A stretch of 64,000 nucleotides of DNA. It comes from Thermosynechococcus sp. CL-1. Lineage in GTDB: Bacteria; Cyanobacteriota; Cyanobacteriia; Thermosynechococcales; Thermosynechococcaceae. The stretch covers positions 1,924,001-1,988,000 of the forward strand of contig NZ_CP040671.1 in assembly GCF_008386235.1 (NCBI RefSeq). Reading direction: 5' to 3'. Made by a program: the position numbers and the translations under genes. Under the pieces are notes generated by a model, which was not told where the DNA came from, searched no databases, and saw only the letters and a program-made list of their open reading frames with translations. Below, one piece after another: positions 38,173-48,444 of this stretch (position 1 is the first letter of the stretch; every line of letters starts with the position of its first letter).

Positions 38173-39561
38173 GTGATAGAGCGATCGCCAGCGAATTCCC
38201 TCCTAAAGGAACTTCAAGGCACGATTGATGACCTTGAGGACTACCAAAGCGCCCGTAGCTACGAAGCGGCCAAGAGTGCCCTTGAAAAATTACTGTTCGA
38301 GTGCAAAGCCACTGGCAGCGAAAAAGCCTCCCTCGCCCGCGCGATCGCTGACCTCGAAGCAATGCTCGACAAGCTCCACTATGGTGTCGTGCAAATTGCC
38401 GTCTTTGGTATGGTGGGGCGGGGAAAGTCCTCTCTACTAAATGCGCTGCTAGGGGAACCCTACTTTGCGACTGGGCCGATTCATGGCGTCACTCAAGAAG
38501 AAGCCAGTGCCCTGTGGCAAATTTCGGAAGCCCAGCGGGGTAATCCCATCCGCCTCATTGATACACCGGGGTTAGACGAAGTCAATGGCGCCGCACGGGA
38601 GCAACTAGCACGAGAGGTAGCAGCTCAAGCGGATTTGATTCTCTTTGTTATTGCTGGCGACTTGACCCGTCTTGAATATCAAGCCCTCAGTGAATTGCGG
38701 CAGGTAGGCAAGCCAATGATTCTGGTTTTTAACAAAGTGGATCAGTATCCAGAGGCTGACCGGGAAGCAATCTATGCCAAACTCCGCGATGAGCGCGTCA
38801 AAGAACTCCTCTCCCCCGAAGAGATTGTCATGGTAGCAGCAGCGCCCCTTGTCCCCCAAGTGAACCGCGATCGCCAAGGCCGAGTACAGGTGAAAATGAC
38901 CGTCGGTGCCCCCCAAGTGGAACCCCTGAAGCAAAAGATCTTGGAGGTGCTCAATCGCGAAGGGAAGGCCCTGATTGCCCTGAACTCAATGCTTTTTGCC
39001 AATAAAGTCAGTGAAGAATTAGCCCGCTACAAGCTGGAACTGCGGGATCAGGAGGCCAACCAACTGATTTGGAAAGGAGCTGTCGCCAAGGCGCTGGCGA
39101 TCGCCCTCAACCCCGTCACCGTGCTCGATATGGTCAGCAGTGCCGTCATTGACTTGACCACAATTCAACTGCTCTCGCGCCTCTACAGCATTGAACTCAC
39201 AGAAGCAGGCGCCAAGGAGCTATTACAAACAATCGCCCTCGCCATGGGCAGCATCAGTTTAGGGGAATTTGCTGTCAACTTAGGACTCAGTTCCCTCAAG
39301 GGACTGTTGGGATTAGCTACGCCCATGAGTGGCGGCATTGCCCTTGGCCCTTACCTCTCAGTCGCCATGACCCAAGCGGGGATTGCTGGCTTTGCCTCCT
39401 ATACGATGGGACAAGTAGCCAAAACCTACTTTGCCAACGGCGCAGGCTGGGGAACGGCTGGGCCGAAAACCGTAGTGCAACAAATCCTCAGTCAGTTGGA
39501 TCAGCGCCATATTCTCAATCGGCTGAAGTCAGAAATTCAAGCCCAACTCTACCCTAGTTAA
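38173..39561 (+). CDS. Era/MnmE-like GTPase with C-terminal membrane (DUF697-like) domain
   Basis: 462 residues. The G domain shows G1 GMVGRGKSSLLNALLG, G3 DTPG and G4 NKVDQ. The C-terminal 200 residues are hydrophobic and helical with Gly-rich turns (GSISLGEFAVNLGLSSLKG), as in DUF697-type GTPases that touch membranes. Function in cyanobacteria is unknown; dynamin-like or ribosome-assembly roles are alternatives. The start is GTG 38173. The last eight bases overlap the convergent FGGY kinase gene. Confidence 0.83.
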   Translation: MIERSPANSLLKELQGTIDDLEDYQSARSYEAAKSALEKLLFECKATGSEKASLARAIADLEAMLDKLHYGVVQIAVFGMVGRGKSSLLNALLGEPYFATGPIHGVTQEEASALWQISEAQRGNPIRLIDTPGLDEVNGAAREQLAREVAAQADLILFVIAGDLTRLEYQALSELRQVGKPMILVFNKVDQYPEADREAIYAKLRDERVKELLSPEEIVMVAAAPLVPQVNRDRQGRVQVKMTVGAPQVEPLKQKILEVLNREGKALIALNSMLFANKVSEELARYKLELRDQEANQLIWKGAVAKALAIALNPVTVLDMVSSAVIDLTTIQLLSRLYSIELTEAGAKELLQTIALAMGSISLGEFAVNLGLSSLKGLLGLATPMSGGIALGPYLSVAMTQAGIAGFASYTMGQVAKTYFANGAGWGTAGPKTVVQQILSQLDQRHILNRLKSEIQAQLYPS

Positions 39562-40828
39562 AATTCAGGCCTGCTTGAGCCAGACGAGCTGTTCCATAGG
39601 CGGCCTCTGTTTGAGGTGAAACGGCCACGGGAACCCCTAGGTATTGCTGGCGGAGGGCTAACCATGCGGGATTACGGGCACCGCCCCCCGCCGTCCAGAC
39701 CCGTTTCAAGGGCGAGGCACCCAGACGTTGTAATTGTTGATAGCCTTGGGCTTCAATGCGGCTGAGACTTTCGAGAAGTCCCTGCAAAAAGAGGCGAGGG
39801 TCGTCGGGTCGGGGTTCTAGGCGCGGTTCAAGATGCGGATCGTTGATAGGAAAGCGCTCACCCCGCTTGAGCAGAGGATAGTAGTCCAACCCCGTGGGTT
39901 GATTGACATCGATTTGGGCGCTGAGGCGCTCTAGTTCCGCTGGGGTAAAAAACTGGGCTAAAATTGCGGCGCCACAGTTGGAGGCACCCCCCACCAGCCA
40001 GCGATCGCCTACGGCGCGCGAGCTGCGATCGCCCAAGCGATGACTGTAGATACCTGCTGCCAAATCCTCTACCCTAGAGGCACTCAAGAGCTTGAGCACA
40101 AGGGTTGACCCCAAAGATGTCACCGCCTCACCCACCTGCGAGGCACCACTCGCTAAAAAGGCGGCAATGCTATCGGTGGTACCGGCACACACCTCACACT
40201 CTAAAGACAAGCCTAAATCGGTGGCTGTGACCTTTCCCAGAACTGTACCGGGGGGAATGACCTTAGGGAGCAGGGGCTGCAAGGACGCAAGCGTGGGGTG
40301 GCTGAACCAGTCGGGGTAAGCTTCCTGTGCCGGGTCATAGCCCAACTTCAGGGCATTGTGCCAGTCGGAAATGCCCAATTGACCATGGAGCAAAAAGGCC
40401 AGCCAATCCGCTTGGTGTACCAAAACAGCGTTGACCGTGGGGTAGTGGGTCTGGAGCCACAACAGCTTAACGAGACTACTGGTGGCACTCAGGACAAGGT
40501 GATCCGTGGTTAAAATCTGCCGCAGGGTTTGAACGTGATTCTGGGCGCGATCGTCGTTATAGAGGAGAACGGGTGAGCAGGGCTGCCCCTGAGCATCACA
40601 GAGGAAAACGGTGCTAGAGGTGGCATCAATAGCAATCCGCTGAATTTGCTGACGGATAGCGCTTGGAATATCTAAAATCAACGCCCGCAGAGTTGCCGCC
40701 CATTCTTGGGGGCGTTCGGGCTGGTGCAACGGACGACGGGCAGTGGCGAGAATCTTGCCTTCAGGATCGATGGCGATCGCCCGCGCCCCCGAGGTACCAA
40801 AATCAATCCCCAGTGCGATGACCGCCAT
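39554..40828 (-). CDS. FGGY-family carbohydrate kinase (xylulose-kinase-like)
   Basis: 424 residues. ALGIDFGTSGARAIAID is the N-terminal phosphate-binding motif and VWTAGGGARNPAWLALRQQ plus PQTEAAYGTARLA form the second ATPase half. The substrate is uncertain; cyanobacterial and plant D-ribulose/xylulose kinases of this shorter type are the closest match that I know. It converges on the GTPase gene with an eight-base overlap. The CRR6 gene lies 15 bases upstream on the same strand. Confidence 0.85.
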   Translation of the reverse strand: MAVIALGIDFGTSGARAIAIDPEGKILATARRPLHQPERPQEWAATLRALILDIPSAIRQQIQRIAIDATSSTVFLCDAQGQPCSPVLLYNDDRAQNHVQTLRQILTTDHLVLSATSSLVKLLWLQTHYPTVNAVLVHQADWLAFLLHGQLGISDWHNALKLGYDPAQEAYPDWFSHPTLASLQPLLPKVIPPGTVLGKVTATDLGLSLECEVCAGTTDSIAAFLASGASQVGEAVTSLGSTLVLKLLSASRVEDLAAGIYSHRLGDRSSRAVGDRWLVGGASNCGAAILAQFFTPAELERLSAQIDVNQPTGLDYYPLLKRGERFPINDPHLEPRLEPRPDDPRLFLQGLLESLSRIEAQGYQQLQRLGASPLKRVWTAGGGARNPAWLALRQQYLGVPVAVSPQTEAAYGTARLAQAGLNFN

Positions 40829-40843
40829 AGCGCTAGGGAGCCT

Positions 40844-41326
40844 TCAAAACTCAAGGAGGTCAAAAAGAGCCGTATCTAGCTCATAGCCAAACATTGCCGC
40901 CATGCCTTTAATTTTTTCAGCAGCAGGATAGCCCTGTCCCTGAAGCCATTGCCAAAGGGTAAAGACCTTGGCCATCACAAAAATATCAAGGGCTTGGGGG
41001 TTGAAGATAATACCCTGCTGCGGATGAAATTCGTGGGGCACCAGCATTGCCCCATAGCGCACCAGTTCACCCGCTGACCAATCCAATAAGTAGGGCAACC
41101 ATGGGTAGCAGACATCAGCACGAATGAACCAAAGGCGCACAGCTGGCAATTCCGAAAGTTCTAAATCAGGTTCATCGGCTGGCCGGGGATAGTCAATTGT
41201 AAAACGCAGTGCTTGGTGATGATCTAGAAGCCGCTGCTCTGCAATCAGGGGAGCAAGGACTTGTTGCAGGGGAGATACATCAAGACGATCAATTTGATCT
41301 GGCGTTAACTGGATCGCGATCGCCAC
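40844..41326 (-). CDS. CRR6-family NdhI maturation factor (DUF1817)
   Basis: 160 residues. The core RLWFIRADVCYPWLPYLLDW and YGAMLVPHEFHPQQGIIFNP with ALDIFVMAKVF identifies the CRR6 family (chlororespiratory reduction 6), which assists insertion of NdhI into the hydrophilic arm of NDH-1 in plants and cyanobacteria. No signal peptide, consistent with a soluble assembly factor. It is the only assembly factor in the window and complements ndhH. Confidence 0.88.
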   Translation of the reverse strand: MAIAIQLTPDQIDRLDVSPLQQVLAPLIAEQRLLDHHQALRFTIDYPRPADEPDLELSELPAVRLWFIRADVCYPWLPYLLDWSAGELVRYGAMLVPHEFHPQQGIIFNPQALDIFVMAKVFTLWQWLQGQGYPAAEKIKGMAAMFGYELDTALFDLLEF

Positions 41327-41355
41327 TACCTCACTTCTCCCCGGCGGCCAACTAT

Positions 41356-41598
41356 TTAGAGAACCTGCTGCACTTCTGCAATTTCCGGAATGGCTTCTTT
41401 CAACTTGCGCTCAATCCCCATGCGCAGCGTCATCGTCGAACTAGGACAAGAGCCACAGGCACCCTGTAAGCGCAGCCGTACCACAGGTCCTTCAATTTCC
41501 ACAAGTTCGACATTACCGCCGTCGGCCATCAAATAGGGGCGCAGTTCATCAAGGACTTTTTCGACGTTTTCTTGACTTAGTTCAAGGGTTGCAGCCAT
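41356..41598 (-). CDS. NifU-like scaffold protein (Nfu C-terminal domain)
   Basis: 80 residues. [18 protein letters not shown] and [20 protein letters not shown] with the CGSC pair are the Nfu signature; two monomers bind a bridging Fe-S cluster and deliver it to photosystem I and other proteins. ATG 41598 is preceded by AAGGA eight bases upstream; the frame to 41625 is longer but has no ribosome site. It lies upstream of CRR6 on the same strand. Confidence 0.93.
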   Translation of the reverse strand: MAATLELSQENVEKVLDELRPYLMADGGNVELVEIEGPVVRLRLQGACGSCPSSTMTLRMGIERKLKEAIPEIAEVQQVL

Positions 41599-41777
41599 TG
41601 TTACTGTCCTTGGCGTATCGTTCACATTTCCTTAGTCTAGCATTTGCAGGGGCGATCGCCCTTTGGGAATTGCAAGGGATGGCAATGGATCTGACTCTAG
41701 GGAAATCTGCTGAACAATGTTTAGGAAGGGCAACGCTCAAGGATACAATAATAGCTTGGTGAACTGCACGGTAGGAC

Positions 41778-42335
41778 ATGATTTCCAGTAATGATTTTCG
41801 CCCCGGTGTAAGTATTGAGCTGGATGGTGCCGTCTGGCGAGTCGTCGAATTTTTGCACGTCAAACCCGGTAAAGGCTCAGCCTTTGTGCGAACAAAGCTA
41901 AAGAATGTACAAACGGGCAACGTGATTGAGCGCACCTTCCGCGCCGGCGAGACCGTTCCCCAAGCCACCCTTGAAAAACGCACCATGCAGCATACCTACA
42001 AAGATGGCGAAGACTATGTCTTTATGGACATGGAAAGCTATGAGGAGGCTCGCCTCACGCCCGCACAAATGGGCGATCGCGCCAAGTATCTCAAAGAAGG
42101 AATGGAAGTCAATATTGTCAAATGGGGTGAGCAAGTCCTTGAGGTGGAGCTACCCAACTCCGTTGTTTTAGAAGTGGTGCAAACCGATCCGGGGGTTAAA
42201 GGGGATACCGCCACCGGTGGCTCGAAACCCGCCATTGTCGAAACCGGTGCCCAAGTCATGGTACCGTTATTTATCTCTGTCGGCGAGCGGATTCGCATTG
42301 ATACTCGCTCAGATACATATCTTGGCCGCGAATAG
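41778..42335 (+). CDS. efp: Translation elongation factor P
   Basis: 185 residues, three OB-like domains. [20 protein letters not shown] and [20 protein letters not shown] are the N-terminal signature; the loop lysine of KPGKGSA is the usual modification site. C-terminal [17 protein letters not shown] is intact. EF-P relieves ribosome stalling at polyproline, abundant in several proteins here. accB follows five bases later, a pairing conserved in cyanobacteria. Confidence 0.97.
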   Translation: MISSNDFRPGVSIELDGAVWRVVEFLHVKPGKGSAFVRTKLKNVQTGNVIERTFRAGETVPQATLEKRTMQHTYKDGEDYVFMDMESYEEARLTPAQMGDRAKYLKEGMEVNIVKWGEQVLEVELPNSVVLEVVQTDPGVKGDTATGGSKPAIVETGAQVMVPLFISVGERIRIDTRSDTYLGRE

Positions 42336-42340
42336 GAGTA

Positions 42341-42826
42341 ATGGGTGTGGAGCTTGACCTCAACCAAGTACGCGAACTGCTACTAATGTTCGACCAAACC
42401 AGCGTCACCGAACTCAACCTTAAGAGTGGCGAACTGGAACTTCAACTCCGCAAGCGTGAGCAGCTCAGTGGCAGCGCCCCTGTGGTTGTGGCTCCAGCTC
42501 CTGCATCAACCGTCACGCCCACCCCTGTGCCCCCGCCAGCCGTCACTGCCGATCCGGAACCGACGCCACCCGCCGCCAACCGTAAAACCGTGGATATTGT
42601 GGCGCCAATGGTAGGAACCTTTTATCGTGCCCCCGCTCCCGATGAACCCCCCTTTGTCGAAGTGGGGGACACAGTGAAAAAAGGCCAAGTGGTTTGCATC
42701 ATTGAAGCCATGAAGCTGATGAATGAAATTGAAGCCGAAGTCAATGGCCAAGTGGTCGAAATTCTGGTGCAAAATGCTGAACCAATTGAGTATGGTCAAA
42801 CCTTAATGCGCATTTTGCCTAACTAA
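42341..42826 (+). CDS. accB: Biotin carboxyl carrier protein of acetyl-CoA carboxylase
   Basis: 161 residues: short N-terminal helical part, a Pro/Ala/Thr linker (about 45-80) and the biotinyl domain with the biotin-accepting lysine K125 in [12 protein letters not shown]. It carries the carboxyl group between biotin carboxylase and carboxyltransferase. It forms an operon with efp (five bases apart). accA is at 58164. Confidence 0.96.
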   Translation: MGVELDLNQVRELLLMFDQTSVTELNLKSGELELQLRKREQLSGSAPVVVAPAPASTVTPTPVPPPAVTADPEPTPPAANRKTVDIVAPMVGTFYRAPAPDEPPFVEVGDTVKKGQVVCIIEAMKLMNEIEAEVNGQVVEILVQNAEPIEYGQTLMRILPN

Positions 42827-43001
42827 ATATCGTTTTTTGTTTTTTCAGCAAAGGCAGGCACTAATTGCAAAGATATGTTAAGCATTGAGGAGTTTAAGGC
42901 CAACAATTCAATGCTTTCAAGCCTTTGTGCTCTTGCCGAGACCCTAATTGAAAAATTAGAATTTAGAAACATCTACCACCACTGCCTGACGAGGTTGGCC
43001 T

Positions 43002-44810
43002 GTGCAAGCAACTGGAGCATACATTCTTATTGATACTCTATGCCGTCACGGCGTTAAGCATATTTTTGGCTATCCCGGGGGCGCAATTTTACCAATTTAT
43101 GATGAGCTTTACCGTGCTGAGTCGCAGGGAAAGATTCAGCATATTCTAGTACGCCACGAACAGGGGGCAGCCCATGCCGCTGACGGCTACGCTCGTGCTA
43201 CAGGTCAAGTGGGCGTCTGTTTTGCCACTTCAGGGCCAGGAGCAACCAACTTAGTGACAGGCATTGCCACAGCCCACATGGATTCGATTCCCCTGCTGGT
43301 GATCACCGGTCAGGTGTCTCGCTCCGCCATTGGCACCGATGCCTTTCAGGAAACGGATATCTTTGGCATTACGCTGCCCATTGTCAAGCACTCCTACGTC
43401 GTGCGGGCAGCCAAGGACATGGCACGGATTGTTGCTGAGGCAATCTACATTGCCACCACCGGTCGGCCAGGGCCGGTGCTCGTGGATATTCCCAAGGATG
43501 TGGGGCTAGAGGTCTGTGAGTATGAACCGATCGAGCCGGGGCAAGTCAAGCTAAGGGGCTATCGTCCCACGATTCGCGGCAATGTGCGCCAAATTGCCCA
43601 AGCGGTTCAACTGATTCGTGAGGCCAAGCGACCCTTGCTCTATGTGGGCGGCGGTGCAATTACAGCAGGTGCTCACGAGGAAGTGCTCAAGTTAGCTGAG
43701 TTATTCCAGATTCCGGTGACAACAACCCTGATGGGCAAGGGGGCGTTTCCTGAGTCCCATCCCCTCTCCGTGGGTATGTTGGGGATGCATGGCACCGCCT
43801 ATGCCAACTTTGCCGTCAGTGAGTGTGATCTATTGATTGCCGTGGGGGCGCGGTTTGACGATCGCGTCACCGGTAAACTGGATGAATTTGCCTCCCGCGC
43901 TAAGGTGATTCACATTGACATTGATCCTGCCGAGGTGGGCAAAAACCGCGTGCCGGATGTGCCGATTGTTGGCAGCGTTAAACCCGTGCTCCAGCAACTT
44001 CTCAAGCACATTGAAGACAGTGGTGAAGCCGTTGAACCCGCCACCCAGGCGTGGCTCGAGCGCATCAAGGTCTGGAAAGAGGACTATCCCCTTGTCGTGC
44101 CGCAACCCAGTGGTGAACTCTCGCCCCAAGAGGTGATTGTTGCCTTTGGCCGCCATGCGCCTGATGCCTACTACACGACTGATGTGGGTCAGCACCAGAT
44201 GTGGGCAGCGCAATTCCTGAAAAATGGCCCGCGGCGTTGGATCTCCAGTGCTGGCTTGGGCACGATGGGCTTTGGCATGCCCGCAGCAATGGGGGTGAAG
44301 GTGGCACTACCCGATCAACAGGTGATCTGTATTAGTGGCGATGCCAGTTTTCAAATGAATTCCCAAGAGTTGGCCACATTGGCGCAGTACGGTATTGCTG
44401 TCAAGACGGTGATTATTAACAATTTTTGGCAGGGAATGGTGCGCCAGTGGCAACAGGCCTTTTACGAGAAGCGTTATTCCCATTCCAATATGGCCAAGGG
44501 GATGCCCGATTTTGTGAAATTGGCGGAGGCCTACGGGGTTAAGGGGTTGCGGGTGAGCGATCGCCACGATTTGGATGCCATTGTCCAAGAGGTCTTAGCT
44601 TACGATGGCCCCGTGCTCCTAGATGCCCATGTCACTCGTGAGGAAAATTGCTATCCGATGGTGGCTCCCGGCAAAGCCAACTCCCAAATGCTAGGGCTGC
44701 CGGAACGCAAGGTGCTGGAAAAGGCTGCCGAATTAATCTACTGCGCCAACTGTGGGGCAAAGACAATTTCGACCCATCGCTTTTGTCCAGAGTGCGGCAG
44801 TAAGCTCTAG
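43002..44810 (+). CDS. ilvB: Acetolactate synthase large subunit with C-terminal zinc-ribbon tail
   Basis: 602 residues. ThDP-dependent enzyme that makes acetolactate and acetohydroxybutyrate in branched-chain amino-acid synthesis. The catalytic glutamate lies in [20 protein letters not shown], the FAD region near 240-330, and the ThDP-binding [12 protein letters not shown]...NN motif near 445-470. The GTG start has GAGG seven bases upstream. Residues about 577-602 form an extra CANCG...FCPECG zinc ribbon that is not part of the usual acetolactate synthase fold. The stop overlaps the convergent GHL10 gene (CTAG). Confidence 0.94.
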   Translation: MQATGAYILIDTLCRHGVKHIFGYPGGAILPIYDELYRAESQGKIQHILVRHEQGAAHAADGYARATGQVGVCFATSGPGATNLVTGIATAHMDSIPLLVITGQVSRSAIGTDAFQETDIFGITLPIVKHSYVVRAAKDMARIVAEAIYIATTGRPGPVLVDIPKDVGLEVCEYEPIEPGQVKLRGYRPTIRGNVRQIAQAVQLIREAKRPLLYVGGGAITAGAHEEVLKLAELFQIPVTTTLMGKGAFPESHPLSVGMLGMHGTAYANFAVSECDLLIAVGARFDDRVTGKLDEFASRAKVIHIDIDPAEVGKNRVPDVPIVGSVKPVLQQLLKHIEDSGEAVEPATQAWLERIKVWKEDYPLVVPQPSGELSPQEVIVAFGRHAPDAYYTTDVGQHQMWAAQFLKNGPRRWISSAGLGTMGFGMPAAMGVKVALPDQQVICISGDASFQMNSQELATLAQYGIAVKTVIINNFWQGMVRQWQQAFYEKRYSHSNMAKGMPDFVKLAEAYGVKGLRVSDRHDLDAIVQEVLAYDGPVLLDAHVTREENCYPMVAPGKANSQMLGLPERKVLEKAAELIYCANCGAKTISTHRFCPECGSKL

Positions 44811-45976
44811 GGAGTTGGACAGGCTTGAGCAAACAACCGCCTTGGCAGGGGCTGGCGAAAATGAAAGAGGATCGTATTTTGGCGGCGATCGCGCGGTTCG
44901 GGACCACGCCCCCATAACGTTTCAAAGGAGAAAAAGGACACCCCTAACCCTGATCGCAGCGCGGCTTCTACCTTGGCATCCACCAGTTCAATGGGCACAG
45001 GGTTGGTGCGTAGCCCCGTGAGGACACCAACGGCAGTGGGAATTTTCGCTTGGGCGTGGAGCATCTCTGGCTGAGTTAACTGCTGCACAAAGCTGGGGAG
45101 ATTGTAGCGATAGACTTGCACAATCACTTCATCGAGGAGGCCGAGGGCGACCCACTGCGGCCAATCTTGGAGAAATGTCTGGTAGGCGGTGGGCAATGTG
45201 GTCGGTGAGACGGAAAAAATGGCATTGGGAAATTCTTGCTTGACCCGCTGCCGCAACGTTTGCACAAAGGCGGTGAGTTTGTCGGCACGCCAGCGCATCC
45301 AGTCTGGATCACGGGGATTGTCGGGAACGGGCTTTTGGGTTTCCTGCTGATAGAGGGCACGGGTGTAGTCATCGTAGCCAAACTCCACGGGCAGGCTGAG
45401 GTGGTCATCAAACTGCACCCCATCCACGGGATACTGCCGCAGCACCTCTAGGACAATGTTGGTCAAGAAAGCCTGCACCTCAGGATGAAAGGGATTCATC
45501 CAAGCTACTTCACCAGCCGCCGTTAAGCGAGTGGTTTGACCATTGACCCCTTGGGTGAGCCAGTCTGGATGGGCAAGGGCGAGTTCTGAGGTTTCTGGCA
45601 CCATGAAGCCAAATTCAAACCAAGGAATGATCAACAGATTACGGCAGTGCGCCTGCTGGGTGAGTTCCCAAAGAAGGTCGTAGTCCTGAATCCCTCGCAG
45701 CACAAAGGGCTGGATGCCCAGATTCCTAGCCGTAGCACTGGGGAAACTGACATACCCAGAGTTCCAGACAACGGGATAGAGAGTGTTGAAGTTCAACCGC
45801 TGTAAATCATTGAGGGTTGCCTCCAACCGAGGGCGATCGCGCAGGATCGGTAAATCATTGGTTGTCAGCCAGACGCCGCGAATCAGCGTTGAGTTTTGTG
45901 CCTGTACTGGCCAAATCGTCCAACACAAACTCCAACAGAAGAGCACGAACAACAGCCAAACGCGACGATGCAGCAT
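44807..45976 (-). CDS. Secreted GHL10 (DUF187-type) glycosyl-hydrolase-like protein
   Basis: 389 residues with a signal peptide (residues 1-26, ending VQA). The barrel starts [16 protein letters not shown] and includes [25 protein letters not shown] and [19 protein letters not shown], characteristic of the GHL10 family. These are probable glycoside hydrolases acting on extracellular polysaccharide or peptidoglycan; activity has not been shown for most. Neighbours give no more specific hint. Confidence 0.85.
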   Translation of the reverse strand: MLHRRVWLLFVLFCWSLCWTIWPVQAQNSTLIRGVWLTTNDLPILRDRPRLEATLNDLQRLNFNTLYPVVWNSGYVSFPSATARNLGIQPFVLRGIQDYDLLWELTQQAHCRNLLIIPWFEFGFMVPETSELALAHPDWLTQGVNGQTTRLTAAGEVAWMNPFHPEVQAFLTNIVLEVLRQYPVDGVQFDDHLSLPVEFGYDDYTRALYQQETQKPVPDNPRDPDWMRWRADKLTAFVQTLRQRVKQEFPNAIFSVSPTTLPTAYQTFLQDWPQWVALGLLDEVIVQVYRYNLPSFVQQLTQPEMLHAQAKIPTAVGVLTGLRTNPVPIELVDAKVEAALRSGLGVSFFSFETLWGRGPEPRDRRQNTILFHFRQPLPRRLFAQACPTP

Positions 45977-45979
45977 AGG

Positions 45980-46627
45980 TTACAGCGCCAGTGGACGGAG
46001 ATGTCCTGACTCTAGGAGAAAAATCTGAGTACAGACTCTGCGTAAAAATGCAGGGTCATGACTGACGATGAGACCGGGGGTGGTATCCGCCTGCAAAAAC
46101 TCGATCAACGTGCCACAACTTCGCTGATCCAAAAAGGCCGTGGGTTCATCATAGAGAATCAACTGGGGCTGCATGGCTAAAATGCCCGCGATCGCCACCA
46201 TGCGTTGTTCGCCTCCCGACAGTTGATGGGGCATGCGATCGGCCAAGTGACTGGTTCCTGTCTTGGCCAAGGCTTGGTCAACTCGCTGCTGAACCTCTGG
46301 AGGGGAACAGCCCAAGTTTTCTGGGCCAAAGGCGACATCCTCGGCCACGGTAGCCCCGATTAACTGATCCGCTGGATGTTGCAGCACGACCCCCACCGCC
46401 GGTTGAAACTGTCCAGCCACCACCGACTGTCCCAAGCAGGTGATCGTTCCCCGCTGTGGCGCAAGAACAGCCGCACAGAGCAGCAGAAGTGTGGTTTTGC
46501 CAGAACCATTGTCCCCCATGATGCCTAGGCGATCCCTCCGCTGCACCGTGAGATCAATCCCTTGGAGTAGTGAGGGGGTTGCTCCATAGCCAAAATGGAG
46601 ATCCCTGATTTCCAGCAGGGCAGTCAC
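45980..46627 (-). CDS. ABC transporter ATP-binding protein (CbiO/EcfA-like)
   Basis: 215 residues. Walker A GDNGSGKTT, Q-loop VVLQHPADQL, signature LSGGEQRMVAIA and Walker B LILYDEPTAF, then the switch histidine in IVSHDPAF. The set VLQHPADQLIGATVAEDVAFGPENLG is typical of energy-coupling-factor transporters for cobalt, nickel or vitamins. No membrane component is adjacent. Four bases separate it from the GHL10 gene, and it follows the E2 gene by 13 bases. Confidence 0.88.
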   Translation of the reverse strand: MTALLEIRDLHFGYGATPSLLQGIDLTVQRRDRLGIMGDNGSGKTTLLLLCAAVLAPQRGTITCLGQSVVAGQFQPAVGVVLQHPADQLIGATVAEDVAFGPENLGCSPPEVQQRVDQALAKTGTSHLADRMPHQLSGGEQRMVAIAGILAMQPQLILYDEPTAFLDQRSCGTLIEFLQADTTPGLIVSHDPAFLRRVCTQIFLLESGHLRPLAL

Positions 46628-46640
46628 AGTTTAGAGCGTC

Positions 46641-47927
46641 TTAGAGCGTCAAGGCTTGGGGATTGGTTTCAATCAGTTTCGCCAAATCCTGAAGGAAAGC
46701 GGCAGCATCGGCACCATAGATCACACGGTGATCACAGGTGATATTCACCTTCATCTGCCGTTTCACCCCCAGCAGGCCATCCTCGGTGGCAACTACCGTC
46801 GGACGCGACGCCCCCACCGCCATAATGGCTCCTTGACCGGGGGTGAGAATGGCGTCGAAGAAGTCAACCCCGAACATTCCTAAATTGGAGAGACTAAAGG
46901 TACCCGTGCTGTACTCCTCAGGTTGCAGTTGCTTGGCGCGCGCCCGCTCCACTAATTCTTTCCAAGTGCGCGAGAGGCTGTAGATGTCAACTTGGTCGGC
47001 GTTCTTCAGCACCGGTGTAATCAGGCCACCCCCCGGCATCGCCACAGCCACAGCAATGTTAATGTCGCGACGGTATTGAATCCCTTGCTCCGTGTAATAG
47101 GCATTCATGATCGGGTGTTTTTGCAGCGTCAGGGCGATCGCCTTGGCAAGGAGCGCCGTCATTGTCACCCCTTTTGACTTGATTTGCTGGTACAGCCGAT
47201 CCAACGCATCCGTTGTAATCGTGTAGGCCACGTGGAAATCGGGAATGCCAAGGCTGGCCACCATATTCCGCACCACCGCATTTTGTAGCGTTGTCAGGGG
47301 CACCAGATCCTCTTTGACGACGACCGGGGCAGTCGCAGGGGGGGCTGTGGGGACAGGGGGTGTCGCTACTGGTGTAACGGGAGTTGCAGGCGCACCAATC
47401 AAGGCTTCCACATCAGCGGCGGTAATCCGACCATTGGGACCCGTTCCCTTGAGCGTCTGCAAATCAATTTTGTGTTCCTTGGCCAATTTGCGGGCACGGG
47501 GGGAAGCAACCACTCGCCCAGTAGTTGCAGCAACAGCACTGGTGGGAGAAGCCACTGCCACAGGAGCCGTTGCGGAGCCATTACTTGTGGCCGCAGCGGG
47601 AGTCGAGGCCGTTGCTGCAGAACTCGTCGTAGAACTGGTCGCCGCCCCAAGGGACTTGGCCTTTGCCTCTGCTTCCGCAATTTCTGCTTCTGTTTCTGCC
47701 ACGAGGCCAATGGTGGAACCGACGGGTGCCACTTCGCCAGCAGGCACGGTAATCACCGCCAAATAGCCGTCGTAGAAGGACTCCACATCCATATCGGCCT
47801 TGTCGGATTCCACAATCAGCACGGTTTCCCCCTTGGCCACCTTATCCCCGGGAGATTTCACCCAAGAGACAATTTTCCCTTCGGTCATGGTGGAGCTGAG
47901 GGCGGGCATGAACAGTTCACGAATCAT
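46641..47927 (-). CDS. pdhC: Dihydrolipoamide acetyltransferase (E2) of pyruvate dehydrogenase
   Basis: 428 residues. A lipoyl domain (1-80) with the lipoyl lysine K43 in VESDKADMDVES, an Ala/Ser/Thr linker, a peripheral-subunit-binding domain (about 138-175, SPRARKLAKEHKIDL) and the catalytic domain to the C-terminus with CDHRVIYGADAAAF. It carries acetyl groups to CoA for fatty-acid synthesis. The AT(S/A)-rich linker is long. Assignment to the pyruvate complex follows the single E2 of cyanobacteria. Confidence 0.93.
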   Translation of the reverse strand: MIRELFMPALSSTMTEGKIVSWVKSPGDKVAKGETVLIVESDKADMDVESFYDGYLAVITVPAGEVAPVGSTIGLVAETEAEIAEAEAKAKSLGAATSSTTSSAATASTPAAATSNGSATAPVAVASPTSAVAATTGRVVASPRARKLAKEHKIDLQTLKGTGPNGRITAADVEALIGAPATPVTPVATPPVPTAPPATAPVVVKEDLVPLTTLQNAVVRNMVASLGIPDFHVAYTITTDALDRLYQQIKSKGVTMTALLAKAIALTLQKHPIMNAYYTEQGIQYRRDINIAVAVAMPGGGLITPVLKNADQVDIYSLSRTWKELVERARAKQLQPEEYSTGTFSLSNLGMFGVDFFDAILTPGQGAIMAVGASRPTVVATEDGLLGVKRQMKVNITCDHRVIYGADAAAFLQDLAKLIETNPQALTL

Positions 47928-47992
47928 AGAGGCTGCTATCCTTGGTTGGCAATCGAGAGGGAGTCAAATTCACTAAAAATGAAAGGTAAAAG

Positions 47993-48427
47993 TTAGAGCG
48001 TGCCGCGAATTTCTTCGATGACGCCATTGCGCAGGAGAATCTCCACCTGCATTTTTTGGATCAAGTTGTCTCCTTTAGTGACATAGAAGAAATTATCCAC
48101 TTGACCTTGATCCACTTCCTGCCCCATTTCTAGGCGTTGCACCTGATCCAATTGTTGAAGAATCAGATTTTTTTGCTGCAACAGTTGCGCCTTTTGGTTG
48201 TTGGCTTGTCCTTGAACCTCTTGAATACGGGCATTGACCACATCCGCTGCTTCATTACTTTTGCGCAGTTCGTCAATCACTTGCTGCAATTGAAAATCCA
48301 ACTGCTGAATTTGGCCATCCACTTGATTTAGTTGTGCCTGAAGCTGCCTTTGGGCATCGTCTTTCCACTCGGGAGTGACGATTGCTTTCACCATAATCTG
48401 GCGCCGCAGGAGCAGTTTAGTATCCAT
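47993..48427 (-). CDS. YlqD-family coiled-coil protein
   Basis: 144 residues. After VKAIVTPEWKDDAQRQL the middle (about 25-105) is a Gln-rich coiled coil; the C-terminus GDNLIQKMQVEILLRNGVIEEIRG is a beta segment typical of YlqD proteins. Function is unknown. ATG 48427 (MDTKLLLRRQ) matches the family; ATG 48439 adds four residues. It follows the acyl-ACP synthetase gene closely on the same strand. Confidence 0.7.
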   Translation of the reverse strand: MDTKLLLRRQIMVKAIVTPEWKDDAQRQLQAQLNQVDGQIQQLDFQLQQVIDELRKSNEAADVVNARIQEVQGQANNQKAQLLQQKNLILQQLDQVQRLEMGQEVDQGQVDNFFYVTKGDNLIQKMQVEILLRNGVIEEIRGTL

Positions 48428-48444
48428 AGGGTCTGTCATGGAGA

